Origin: Lewinellaceae bacterium
GTDB taxonomy: Bacteria > Bacteroidota > Bacteroidia > Chitinophagales > Saprospiraceae
Direction: 5' to 3'
Assembly (NCBI GenBank): GCA_020636405.1
Contig: JACJXW010000004.1
Coordinates: forward strand, 1,922,001-1,986,000
DNA length: 64,000 bases
The notes under the pieces are model-generated. The model did not search any database. It saw only the letters and a list, made by a program, of their open reading frames with translations, and was not told the DNA's origin. Shown piece after piece: positions 29,745-38,462 of the stretch. Both the position numbers and the translations under genes were made by a program. Numbering within the stretch: position 1 is the first letter of the stretch; the number at the start of each line of letters is the position of its first letter.

Positions 29745-30251
29745 TAGATCACGATTTGTTTAAAGAATTAGGTTGTGTCTTGAACCTCTTCCGGCTATTA
29801 ATGTAGGCGGAGGGTTTAACGTTATCTTTGTATAGGCCGTCGTCGTCAAATAAATCAAAAAAAGAATTTTCCTGGAAACATTAACCTGTGGAAAAATAAA
29901 GCTAAGGTTGGGAGCTGCCGATTTGTCTTGTTTAACCTTGCTTCTTAATTGAAATGAACTACGAGGATGTCACTAAACGAGTTCAACCGAAAAAATATCT
30001 AACTGTAAATAGATGTTGGGAAATGTGTTTTTGGAGATTACTTCACCAAAGATAAAAAGTCTGACCATTCAAACAGCTTCTTTTGGCACTATTGTTAAAA
30101 AAATGAATGCGGGTATATGAGGCGGATGGAGGCAGGATGTAGCCCTGTTTTAGCGTGAAGGGATTCCGTGGTTAAGTGAATTGGGAAATTAATTTTGTCC
30201 ACTGATTTAACTGTTCCGGCTTCCGGTTCCGCAATTTTATCAACAATATCC
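29745..30251. other. Intergenic region between divergent genes
   Basis: About 500 bases, AT-rich, with no convincing gene. It holds the leader of giant protein 2 (conserved agatcacgatttgttt next to the start, and a gtcgtcgtc stretch also present in the other leader). A possible minus-strand -7 element (TATCTTTG) lies at 30047-30054 but lacks a well-spaced -33 partner. Confidence 0.4.
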
Positions 30252-30259
30252 TAGCTTTG
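30252..30259 (+). promoter_or_regulatory. -7 element directly before the CvfB-like gene
   Basis: TAGCTTTG fits TAnnTTTG and ends 4 bases before the ATG at 30264. Transcription would start at or next to the start codon, suggesting a leaderless mRNA. No clear -33 box. Confidence 0.5.
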
Positions 30260-30263
30260 CAGT

Positions 30264-31094
30264 ATGATCGAAATTGGGAAATACAATACGCTGAAGGCCG
30301 CCCGCAGGATTGCGCACGGAATGGTCCTCCAGGATGCCGAAGGCGACGATGTGCTGCTGCCTAAAAAATTCGTGCCCGAAAATCTGGCTCCCGGAGATGA
30401 TATCGAGGTGTTCGTTTATACCGATTCCGAAGATTGGCCGGTAGCCACTACCCAGCGGCCCAAAGCCATTCTGGGGGAGTTTGCCTATCTCCAGGTAAAG
30501 GAAGTGGTGGTTTTCGGCGCCTTCCTCGATTGGGGGCTCGATAAGGACCTCCTGGCGCCCTTTGCCGAGCAGTCCAAAAAGATGGAACGTGGAAAAGGCT
30601 ACCTGGTCTACCTGCTGCTCGACGAGCAAACGGACCGCCTCATCGCTTCCAGCAAACTGAATAAATTCCTGGAAACTGAAAATATAGAACTGGAGGAAGG
30701 GCAGGAGGTAGACTTGCTCATCGGCACGCCGGCCGACCTTGGTTTTACCGCCATCATCAACCATCGCTACCGGGGCCTGCTCTATAAAAGCGACTTGTAC
30801 CGCCCCGTTCAACCCGGCGACCGGTGCAAAGGTTACATCAAAACCATCCGCCCGGATAAGAAAATTGACCTTACGCTGCAAAAGCCCGGTTACGCCCAGG
30901 TGGAACCCAATGCCGAGAATATCCTTCAGCTGCTGAGGAAGCATGAGGGCTTTCTCGATTTACACGACAAGAGCGATCCGGAGGAGATCACCGCGCGCCT
31001 GCACATGAGCAAAAAGGCGTTCAAAAAGGCCATCGGGGCGCTGTACAAACAGCGCCTGATCCGGATCGAAGAGGACGGAGTGCACCTGGTTTAG
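30264..31094 (+). CDS. CvfB family S1-like RNA-binding protein
   Basis: 276 residues. The sequence follows the CvfB/YitL family: S1/OB-type domains (a first OB segment with GDDVLLPKKFVP, then VKEVVVFGAFLDWGLDKDLL, then GYIKTIRPDKKIDLTLQKPG) and a C-terminal winged-helix part (ITARLHMSKKAFKKAIGALY). These proteins bind RNA and affect virulence-factor or translation regulation in other bacteria; the role here is not known. It is cytosolic, with no signal. It is divergent from the giant surface gene and probably monocistronic. Confidence 0.88.
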   Translation: MIEIGKYNTLKAARRIAHGMVLQDAEGDDVLLPKKFVPENLAPGDDIEVFVYTDSEDWPVATTQRPKAILGEFAYLQVKEVVVFGAFLDWGLDKDLLAPFAEQSKKMERGKGYLVYLLLDEQTDRLIASSKLNKFLETENIELEEGQEVDLLIGTPADLGFTAIINHRYRGLLYKSDLYRPVQPGDRCKGYIKTIRPDKKIDLTLQKPGYAQVEPNAENILQLLRKHEGFLDLHDKSDPEEITARLHMSKKAFKKAIGALYKQRLIRIEEDGVHLV

Positions 31095-31210
31095 AGGCGT
31101 ATTTTTCGGGTGTTGGACAGAGGCCCCAGGGCTGCGTACGGTGTACGGTTTTAACGGCGGCCCGGGGTTATGTACGATATTCGAAGCCTCATCGGGCTGG
31201 TCAGCGTACA

Positions 31211-31252
31211 TCAAAAATCAAAAATCAAAAATCGAAAATCGAAAATCGAACA
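31211..31252. repeat. Short tandem repeat (aaaaatc/gaaaatc)
   Basis: Six 7-base units in the gap before the CBM9/DUF5916 gene. Low complexity, non-coding. Confidence 0.7.
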
Positions 31253-31313
31253 TCATAGCCATTTCTCCCTTGCACTGTTCCGTTTTCTTAATTGAACAAA
31301 AAGTCAGGAAAGA

Positions 31314-33515
31314 ATGCCTCGCACCCTACTCCCCTTGGCCTTGTTGGCTACCCTTTCGACAGTAGCTTTTGGGCAGGACAGCGTCGAAGAAACAGCACTT
31401 TACCTTCGGCGGGTGAAAACCCCTATCGTCATCGATGGGATGTTGGACGAGCCCGGCTGGTTTTCCGGCCAGCCCGCCCGCGATTTCTGGGAGTACTTTC
31501 CGTCCGATACGGCTCAGGCGCCGGTGCAAACGGAGATCTATATGGCTTACGATGACGCATTCCTCTATGTGGGCGCCATCTGCCATTCGGTAGGCCAGGA
31601 TTACATCATTCCCTCCCTGCGCCGGGACTTCCGCGCCGGTGGCAACGACAATATTACCTTCATTTTTGATACTTTCAACGACCGCACCAATGCCTTTGTA
31701 TTTGGCATGAATCCTTATGGGGTTACCCGGGAGGCACTCATCGCCAACGGCGGGCAGGTCAGCGGGCAGGATTTCGACGAATCCTGGGACAACAAGTGGC
31801 GGGGCGCTTCCAGCATGCAGGAGGGGTACTGGTCGTGCGAGCTGGCCATTCCCTTCAGCGCCATCCGTTTTCAGCAAGGCACCCGGGAGTGGAACTTCAA
31901 CAGCTATCGCTTCGACATGCAATCCAACACCCGTTCTACCTGGACGCGCATCCCTCAGAACCAGAGTATCACCAACCTGGCTTTTATGGGCAAGATGTAC
32001 TGGGAGGAGCCCTTGTCCAGCTCCAGCGGCAACCTGTCGGTCATTCCTTACCTGACCGGCGGTTTCAGCCAGGATTTCGAGGAAGGCGACGGGCAGGCGG
32101 ATTACCAGTTCAACGCCGGAGGGGACGCCAAGGTGGCGGTCACTTCGGGCTTAAACCTGGACCTGACGATCAACCCCGATTTCTCGCAGGTGGAGGTCGA
32201 CCAGCAGGTGATCAACCTGGATCGTTTTGAGGTTCGCTTCCCGGAAAGACGACAGTTCTTCCTGGAAAATGCCGACCTCTTCGGCAATTTCGGTTTTGCG
32301 GACATCAACCCTTTTTTCTCCCGCCGCATCGGCGTCGCTCAGGATACCGCCACCGGCCTGAATGTGCAGAACCCCATCTATGGCGGCGCCCGACTGAGTG
32401 GCAAGCTGGACAACAACTGGCGCATCGGCCTGCTCAGCATGCAGGCCTCGCCGGACCGGGAGAACGGCCTTCCTGCTTTCAATTACAGCATCGCTGCTGT
32501 GCAGCGCAAGCTCTTCAGCCGTTCTAACCTGGGAGCCATTTTCGTCAATAAGCAGGCTTTCGGCAAACAGGATAGCTCAGAGTTGTACGCCTCTTTCAAC
32601 CGTATCGCCGGGCTGGACTACAACCTGGCCTCTTCCGATAACCGGTGGAATGGCAAGGCCTTTTATCACCGGGCATTTACGCCAGAGCAACTGGACCGGC
32701 AATTTGCCCACGGCGCCCGCCTGGAGTATCGCGTGCGAAAATTTGGCCTGATGTGGCAACACCAGCAGGTTGGGGCCAATTACCATGCCGATGCAGGCTT
32801 TATCCGCCGGCAAGGGTACTTCAGCATCAACCCCCAGGCGACGCTCTTCTTCTACCCGGCAGGCGGCCCGATGAACCAGCACCAGCTGTCCGTTGAATCG
32901 GAGGTGCTCTGGACGCCCGGGTACGGCCGCACCGACCACCGCTATGAGCTGTCCTGGGAAGGCAATTTCCGCAATACCGCCGAACTCAGGGCCAGGCTGC
33001 GCAACGAGTATACCTTCCTGCTGGAAGGTTTCGACCCCACCCGCACCGATTCCGATACCCTGCCCGGCCTGCAGGGATACCACTACAGCAGCGTGGAATT
33101 CGAATATGAGTCGGACCGGCGCCCCAAATTTTCTTTTTCCGTTAACCCGCAGGTGGGCGAGTTCTTCAACGGTTACCGCTACGGGATGGAAGGCTCTCTC
33201 ACCTATCGCTACCAGCCCTATGGCGCCATCCAACTCAACGTCAATTACAATTACCTCGACCTGCCCATCAACCGCACTTCCATTTTCCTCATCGGGCCCC
33301 GCATCGACCTGACCTTTAGCCGCAGCCTCTTCCTCACCGTTTTCCTGCAATACAACGACCAACTGGAAAACATCAACATCAATACCCGCCTGCAGTGGCG
33401 CTTTGCGCCCGTTTCCGACTTTTTCCTGGTGTATACCGACAACTACTACGCCGAACCCTTCGGCGTCCGAAACCGCTCCCTGGTAGCTAAGGCGACCTAC
33501 TGGCTGAATTTGTGA
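31314..33515 (+). CDS. CBM9-like / DUF5916 outer-membrane protein
   Basis: 733 residues. A signal peptide (MPRTLLPLALLATLSTVAFG) is followed by a carbohydrate-binding family 9-like domain at about 33-235 (IVIDGMLDEPGW, IYMAYDDAFLYVGAIC, WSCELAIPFSAIRF). The remaining ~480 residues are a DUF5916 beta-barrel (INPDFSQVEVDQQVINLDRF, then PERRQFFLENADLFGNF). This two-domain layout is common in Bacteroidota and related phyla, and the protein sits in the outer membrane; its function is not established, though the CBM9-like head suggests sugar or polymer contact. No partner gene is adjacent. Confidence 0.88.
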   Translation: MPRTLLPLALLATLSTVAFGQDSVEETALYLRRVKTPIVIDGMLDEPGWFSGQPARDFWEYFPSDTAQAPVQTEIYMAYDDAFLYVGAICHSVGQDYIIPSLRRDFRAGGNDNITFIFDTFNDRTNAFVFGMNPYGVTREALIANGGQVSGQDFDESWDNKWRGASSMQEGYWSCELAIPFSAIRFQQGTREWNFNSYRFDMQSNTRSTWTRIPQNQSITNLAFMGKMYWEEPLSSSSGNLSVIPYLTGGFSQDFEEGDGQADYQFNAGGDAKVAVTSGLNLDLTINPDFSQVEVDQQVINLDRFEVRFPERRQFFLENADLFGNFGFADINPFFSRRIGVAQDTATGLNVQNPIYGGARLSGKLDNNWRIGLLSMQASPDRENGLPAFNYSIAAVQRKLFSRSNLGAIFVNKQAFGKQDSSELYASFNRIAGLDYNLASSDNRWNGKAFYHRAFTPEQLDRQFAHGARLEYRVRKFGLMWQHQQVGANYHADAGFIRRQGYFSINPQATLFFYPAGGPMNQHQLSVESEVLWTPGYGRTDHRYELSWEGNFRNTAELRARLRNEYTFLLEGFDPTRTDSDTLPGLQGYHYSSVEFEYESDRRPKFSFSVNPQVGEFFNGYRYGMEGSLTYRYQPYGAIQLNVNYNYLDLPINRTSIFLIGPRIDLTFSRSLFLTVFLQYNDQLENININTRLQWRFAPVSDFFLVYTDNYYAEPFGVRNRSLVAKATYWLNL

Positions 33516-33593
33516 GGCGGGGAAGGTGGAATCCGGACGGCCCTTTCGCGTAACGGTAAAACGAATTCGCGGCCTGATACCTTTGTTAGCCTC

Positions 33594-33885
33594 CTGAGCC
33601 TGAGGCGGCACGTGAGCCTGTCCAGCCCGAAGGGCTGGCATAACTTAGCATCGGGCAACGCCCGATGCGAAAAGGCACCATGCCGCTTTGCGCCCTGAAA
33701 GGGCAACATAAACCCGATAGCCTTTATCCCAGGCAGGCCAGCATGGCTTCAAGAACCCTATCGTCCCGGCAGGATTTATTTTGGCCTTTCAGGCCTCAGG
33801 CTGTTGCTGGGCAATCGAGCACGGGGCGTTGCCCCGTGCTTAATATATTTTGGCCCTTTGGGCCGGGACAGGAATTGCCGCATTC
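33594..33885. repeat. Hairpin-rich intergenic repeat
   Basis: Several small perfect inverted repeats in a row: gcatcgggc-aac-gcccgatgc (33648-33668), gccctgaaagggc near 33692, ggcctttcaggcc near 33783, agcacggggc-gtt-gccccgtgct (33818-33840) and ggccctttgggcc near 33852. Short open frames across it have no protein character. The style (GC-rich arms, 3-nt loops, 'ttattttggcctttcaggcc' type spacers) resembles a family of intergenic repeats I recall in Bacteroidota genomes. Confidence 0.6.
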
Positions 33886-34118
33886 ATGCTGAACCTGAAT
33901 ATCGCTTTTCGCGAAAGGAGCGTCGGAATTTGTAACGCGCTGCCGGGTAATCGCCCTCATCCGGTTGTAAGTGGGAAAAACGAACCACTTTTTGGAAGGA
34001 AGTGGGAATCTCACCCGAAAAATGTACGCAAAATCTATTGTTTATTGTAAATAATTTGATTACAATACATGTAATTTGAATGTTAGGGGTATTGTAAGGA
34101 AACTTTTTCACCTAAAAA

Positions 34119-34161
34119 AGTGGTAAAAAGTGGTAAAATGTGTCAAAAAGTAATACATTTG
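34119..34161 (+). promoter_or_regulatory. MraZ box and promoter of the dcw operon
   Basis: AGTGGTAAAA (34119-34128), AGTGGTAAAA (34129-34138), TGTGTCAAAA (34139-34148) and a weaker AGTAATACAT form direct repeats with a 10-bp period, the known layout of MraZ operators (GTG repeats one helical turn apart). They overlap the region just upstream of a -7 element TACATTTG (34154-34161). MraZ made from this operon would bind here and repress its own transcription. Confidence 0.7.
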
Positions 34162-34182
34162 AAAACAGTATAAGGTGAAAAA

Positions 34183-34653
34183 GTGGAAATCAAACAGCTA
34201 TTAGGCGAATATGAGTGTAAGATCGACGCCAAGGGGCGCATGAGGATGCCCAGCGGGCTTATTGGCCAGCTAGGGGAGGGGGCTGCTCATAATTTCGTCA
34301 TTAACCGGGGGTTCGAGCAATGCCTCATGCTGTACCCGGAGCCGGTTTGGGACCGTATCACCAATGAGATCAACCAACTGAACCTGTACAATAAAAAGAA
34401 CCGCGACTTCGTACGCTATTTTTACCGCGGTGCGCAAAAAGTGGCCATGGACAGCGCGGACCGCATCCTGGTATCCAAGCGCCTGCTCGAGTACGCGGGA
34501 ATTGACAAAGACGTTATCCTGTCGGCTTACAGCGACAGAATTGAAATATGGGCAGCCGATCAGTATGAGCATTTGCTGGATGAAGAGCCGGCAGATTTCT
34601 CTGACCTGGCGGAAGATGTATTGGGCAAGGTGAACGGCAAACCCGAATTGTGA
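34183..34653 (+). CDS. mraZ: MraZ, transcriptional regulator of the dcw operon
   Basis: 156 residues, GTG start. Two SpoVT/AbrB-like halves are visible, each with the MraZ core: GEYECKIDAKGRMRMPSGL (7-25) and AQKVAMDSADRILVSKRLL. MraZ forms a ring that binds repeated operator half-sites and represses its own operon. A matching repeat array lies 35-65 bases upstream. It overlaps rsmH by one base (TGATG), so the two are translationally coupled. Confidence 0.93.
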   Translation: MEIKQLLGEYECKIDAKGRMRMPSGLIGQLGEGAAHNFVINRGFEQCLMLYPEPVWDRITNEINQLNLYNKKNRDFVRYFYRGAQKVAMDSADRILVSKRLLEYAGIDKDVILSAYSDRIEIWAADQYEHLLDEEPADFSDLAEDVLGKVNGKPEL

Positions 34654-35549
34654 TGGCATACCACTTACCCGTGCTGGCCAGCGAGAGCATCGAGGCCCTG
34701 GCGATCCGGGCAGAAGGTACTTACGTAGATGCTACCTTCGGCGGGGGGGGGCATTCGCGCCTCATCCTGGAAAGGCTGGGAGAGAATGGGCGCCTGCTGG
34801 GGTTTGACCAGGACGAAGATGCTCTGGCCAATGTGCCGGAGGATGGCCGCTTTACCTTCGTGCATCACAACTTCCGGTTTCTGAAACGCTTCCTGCGCCT
34901 GCACCGTATAACGGAGTTAGACGGTATTCTGGCAGACCTGGGGGTTTCCTCCCATCAGCTGGATGTGGCCGAACGCGGTTTTTCCTACCGCTTCGACGCT
35001 GCGCTGGATATGCGAATGAACCGGCAGCAGGAAAAAACGGCCGCGTCCATCGTCAATTCTTACGAGCCGGATGCGCTGCAGGAAGTATTCAGCCGCTATG
35101 GAGAGGTGCGCAACGCCAAAACGTTGGCCCAGCGCATTGCCGAGGAACGGGAATTCCGCCCTATCGAGACCATTGGAGCCTTTTTGGCCGCAGTGGAACC
35201 CGTTATCCGAGGGCACCGCGCCCGCTACCTTTCGCAGGCCTTTCAGGCATTGCGTATCGAAGTGAACGACGAAATGGGCGCCCTGCAGGATTTCCTGGGA
35301 CAGGCGCTCGAATTGCTCAGGCCCGGCGGCAGGCTGGTGGTCATTACCTATCATTCGATAGAAGACCGAATGGTGAAAAATTTCTTTAAAGCTGGTAACT
35401 TTGAAGGACGGTTGGAAAAAGACTTCTATGGCAACATCCAGCGTCCGTTCAAAGTCATCTATAAAAAAGCCCTGATCCCCTCCGAAGAGGAGGTGCGGGA
35501 AAATCCCCGGGCACGAAGCGCAAAGCTGAGAGTTGGGGAGAAGGTTTGA
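34653..35549 (+). CDS. rsmH: 16S rRNA (cytosine1402-N4)-methyltransferase RsmH
   Basis: 298 residues. SAM-binding motif VDATFGGGGHSRLIL near the N-terminus, ILADLGVSSHQLD, and the C-terminal RPGGRLVVITYHSIEDRMVK are diagnostic of RsmH (MraW), which methylates C1402 in the ribosomal P site. Start ATG at 34653 overlaps the mraZ stop. Second gene of the dcw operon, its standard place. Confidence 0.95.
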   Translation: MAYHLPVLASESIEALAIRAEGTYVDATFGGGGHSRLILERLGENGRLLGFDQDEDALANVPEDGRFTFVHHNFRFLKRFLRLHRITELDGILADLGVSSHQLDVAERGFSYRFDAALDMRMNRQQEKTAASIVNSYEPDALQEVFSRYGEVRNAKTLAQRIAEEREFRPIETIGAFLAAVEPVIRGHRARYLSQAFQALRIEVNDEMGALQDFLGQALELLRPGGRLVVITYHSIEDRMVKNFFKAGNFEGRLEKDFYGNIQRPFKVIYKKALIPSEEEVRENPRARSAKLRVGEKV

Positions 35550-35654
35550 TCTGGTGATTTTTCGATTTTTGGAACCAGGCAACCAAACCACCCTTGCTAT
35601 ACAATTCAAAGGAAGCAAAGGGCTGAAAAATTAAGGTAGAAAAGAGGCGTGAAT

Positions 35655-35969
35655 ATGGCAAAGAGAATGGATCTCAAGACGATGTTCGATGTTGGATTCT
35701 GGACGTCCCGGCTCGTCCTGGATAACCTTGCCTTTGTCCTCTTTCTGAGTTTCCTCACAACAGTTTACATAGCCAACGCCCACCTTGCAGAACGCAACGT
35801 GCGCGAGATTCAGGTGTTGCAGAAGGACCTCAAGGAACTGCGCTGGTACTATATGTCCCTGCAGTCGGAGAATATGTACAACGCCATGCGTTCGGAAGTG
35901 GCTAAACGGGTGAAAGAATCAGGGCTGCGGCCCCAGTCCGAAGCACCAAAAAGAGTGGTGGTGAAGTGA
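35655..35969 (+). CDS. ftsL: FtsL-like division protein
   Basis: 104 residues: short cytoplasmic N-terminus, one membrane segment (LAFVLFLSFLTTVYIANAH, about 24-44) and a periplasmic coiled-coil-like tail (REIQVLQKDLKELRWYYMSL). Sequence is not conserved enough to name alone, but the topology, size and position between rsmH and ftsI match FtsL of Bacteroidota. FtsL bridges FtsB/FtsQ and activates FtsWI. An in-frame GTG lies at 35649; I prefer the ATG. Confidence 0.8.
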   Translation: MAKRMDLKTMFDVGFWTSRLVLDNLAFVLFLSFLTTVYIANAHLAERNVREIQVLQKDLKELRWYYMSLQSENMYNAMRSEVAKRVKESGLRPQSEAPKRVVVK

Positions 35970-36015
35970 TGGGAAGTCGGAAGTGGGAAGTAGAGCATAG
36001 AGCGGCCGGGCGGAA

Positions 36016-36057
36016 CCGAATAACGAATACCGAATAACGAATAACGAATAACAAATA
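36016..36057. repeat. Short tandem repeat (gaataac units) before ftsI
   Basis: Five units of gaataac/gaatacc in the ftsL-ftsI gap; non-coding low-complexity DNA. Confidence 0.65.
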
Positions 36058-36114
36058 CCCGCCTTCGCATAAAGCTATGTCGGGCGAAGGTGAATAAACG
36101 AATCAACGGACCAG

Positions 36115-38268
36115 ATGGACATTAAAAACGAAGTGCTGTACCGGATTTATATCCTGCTCTTCGGTATCGTAGTACCGGTGTCCATCGCATTAATATACAG
36201 AACGGTTGAGATCTCTGTGGTAGAAGGAGAGCGGTGGCGGGCACAGGGAAGAGACAATTACCTGGAGTATCGGCAGGTAGAGGCCGACCGGGGGAACATC
36301 ACAGCCGAGGATGGAAGCCTGTTGGCTACATCTATTCCCTACTTCGACCTGTACTTTGACCCCCACTCGGCTTCGGAAGAAGAATACCAGAAGAACCTGG
36401 ATACGCTGGCCCAATGCCTGGCGACATACGTCTTGAAAGACTACACCGCGGGCGGGGCCAGGGAGTTCCTGCAAAGCCTGCGCAAGGCTGCCGACCGGCA
36501 CGTCATTCTGAAGCGCAAGGCCTCCTACGCGGAGAAAAAGTTCATTGAAGAATTCCCTTTGTTTCGACTTGGCCGCTTTAGGGGCGGTTTCATTGCCGAG
36601 AAGCGAAGCGAACGCAAGCGCCCCTTCGGCCTTCTGGCCCAAAGGACGATCGGTTACGTTCGCGACAAGGCCAAACCGGTTGGACTGGAAGGGCAGTACG
36701 ATACCCTGCTTGGCGGCATGCCCGGCAAGCAGCTGATGATTCGGGTAGACCCCCGGGAGGACCTCTGGATGCCGGTTGACGACCTTACCGTCATCGAGCC
36801 GGAAACGGGTAGTGACGTCGTTACCACCCTGGATATCGATATACAGGACATTACCGAGGAAGCCCTGGTCCGTGCGATGAACGCGCACGATGCCGAATGG
36901 GGAGCTGCCGTGGTGATGGAGGTGGAAACCGGCGCCATCAAAGCTATTGCCAACCTGGGAAGGACCGATGAAGGCTGGTGGGAGACCTACAACTATGCGG
37001 TGGGCGCTGCCATTGAACCTGGTTCTACCTTCAAGTCGGCCTCCGTGATGGCCCTGCTGGAGGATGGCTTTGTCGACCTCGATGATTCTATCCGCATTTA
37101 CAACGGACGGGCCCAATTCTACGAAGATGAGATGGTGGATGCTTCTCCGTACAGTGCCAAAATGGATACCATCCGCATGAGGGAAGCCTTTTTCATTTCC
37201 TCCAACGTAGGTATCGCCACAATGGTGCAAGACCACTATGGGGAAAAAAACAAGGCGAACGGCAATGAAGGCGCCGCGCGATTCATCAAGCGCCTCAAGC
37301 AGTTCAACCTGAACCTTCCTACCGGGATCGAGATCGATGGCGAGGCCAATCCTTATATAAAGGAAGCCTACAGCGATAAGGACTACTGGAGCGGCACGAC
37401 GTTACCCTGGATGTCTATCGGATATGAAATGAAGATCACGCCGCTGCAACTCCTGACGTTTTACAACGCAATTGCCAAGGGCGGTGAGATGATGAAACCC
37501 TATCTGGTGTCTGAGATCCGGCGCTTTGGAGAAACCGTGCAGCGCTTTCGGCCAACCGTTATTGACCGGCGCATCGCTACCCGCCCGACCATCGCCAAAA
37601 TACAGGAACTGTTGGTGTCGGTAGTGGAAGAGGAACGAGGCACCGCCCACAAATTACAGTCGAACCGTTACACCTTTGCCGGTAAGACCGGCACGGCGCA
37701 GATCAATTACCGCCGGGGAAGCAGGGGTACGAGTATCGGGGGGTATCAGGCGTCTTTCGTCGGTTATTTTCCCGTGGAAAAGCCAAAGTATTCCTGCATT
37801 GTGGTCATTAACAAGCCGCGCCGCGGAGGATTTTACGGGGGAGATGTTGCCGGCCCTGTATTTCGGGAGATCGCCGATAATATCTATTCGGCGAAAGTAG
37901 AATTGCATGCGCCGGTCAACCTGGGCCCCAGGCCGGTACTGGTTGGCAATGACCTCCCGGCCTATAGCATAGGAGATAAAGAAGACATGAAAACCGTTTT
38001 TCGGTATCTGGATATTCCCTTTTACGGCGACCCGGAAACGCCTATGGTAGTAACCCGGGCACAATCGGATAGTTTGATCCTGGAACAACGCACAATGCCG
38101 GATGACCGGGTACCCAACGTGGTCGGCCTCGGGTTAAGAGATGCTCTTTACACTTTAGAAAACCGGGGGCTGTCCGTTGAAATTGAAGGGTTTGGAAAGG
38201 TGGCGCAGCAATCACTGTTGCCGGGCACCCGGATAAGAGGGCAGTCCATCCGCCTTATCTTGCGGTAG
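36115..38268 (+). CDS. ftsI: Division transpeptidase FtsI (PBP3) with C-terminal PASTA domain
   Basis: 717 residues. One N-terminal membrane helix (about 8-27), a class B PBP dimerisation domain, then the transpeptidase domain with GSTFKS (Ser304, Lys307), SSN (362-364) and KTGTAQ (Lys524), the complete catalytic triad set. The last ~55 residues form one PASTA domain (VPNVVGLGLRDALYTLENRG). It cross-links septal peptidoglycan as partner of FtsW. A C-terminal PASTA domain is common in Bacteroidota FtsI but absent from the E. coli protein. Confidence 0.95.
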   Translation: MDIKNEVLYRIYILLFGIVVPVSIALIYRTVEISVVEGERWRAQGRDNYLEYRQVEADRGNITAEDGSLLATSIPYFDLYFDPHSASEEEYQKNLDTLAQCLATYVLKDYTAGGAREFLQSLRKAADRHVILKRKASYAEKKFIEEFPLFRLGRFRGGFIAEKRSERKRPFGLLAQRTIGYVRDKAKPVGLEGQYDTLLGGMPGKQLMIRVDPREDLWMPVDDLTVIEPETGSDVVTTLDIDIQDITEEALVRAMNAHDAEWGAAVVMEVETGAIKAIANLGRTDEGWWETYNYAVGAAIEPGSTFKSASVMALLEDGFVDLDDSIRIYNGRAQFYEDEMVDASPYSAKMDTIRMREAFFISSNVGIATMVQDHYGEKNKANGNEGAARFIKRLKQFNLNLPTGIEIDGEANPYIKEAYSDKDYWSGTTLPWMSIGYEMKITPLQLLTFYNAIAKGGEMMKPYLVSEIRRFGETVQRFRPTVIDRRIATRPTIAKIQELLVSVVEEERGTAHKLQSNRYTFAGKTGTAQINYRRGSRGTSIGGYQASFVGYFPVEKPKYSCIVVINKPRRGGFYGGDVAGPVFREIADNIYSAKVELHAPVNLGPRPVLVGNDLPAYSIGDKEDMKTVFRYLDIPFYGDPETPMVVTRAQSDSLILEQRTMPDDRVPNVVGLGLRDALYTLENRGLSVEIEGFGKVAQQSLLPGTRIRGQSIRLILR

Positions 38269-38462
38269 CGCTTTGGGATAGAAGCCCCGGAGGGAATAAT
38301 TGGTAGCTCCCCCAGCAGTTCCCCCCCGCTGTGAAATACTATTTGGTTGATTGGGTTAACGGGTTGATTAGGTTGATTGAGCGCAAACCATCCTCGGGGA
38401 GGATACTAAACGAAGGGAATGAACTAACTACCAATCAACCAACCTAGCATGGCAGGATAAAT

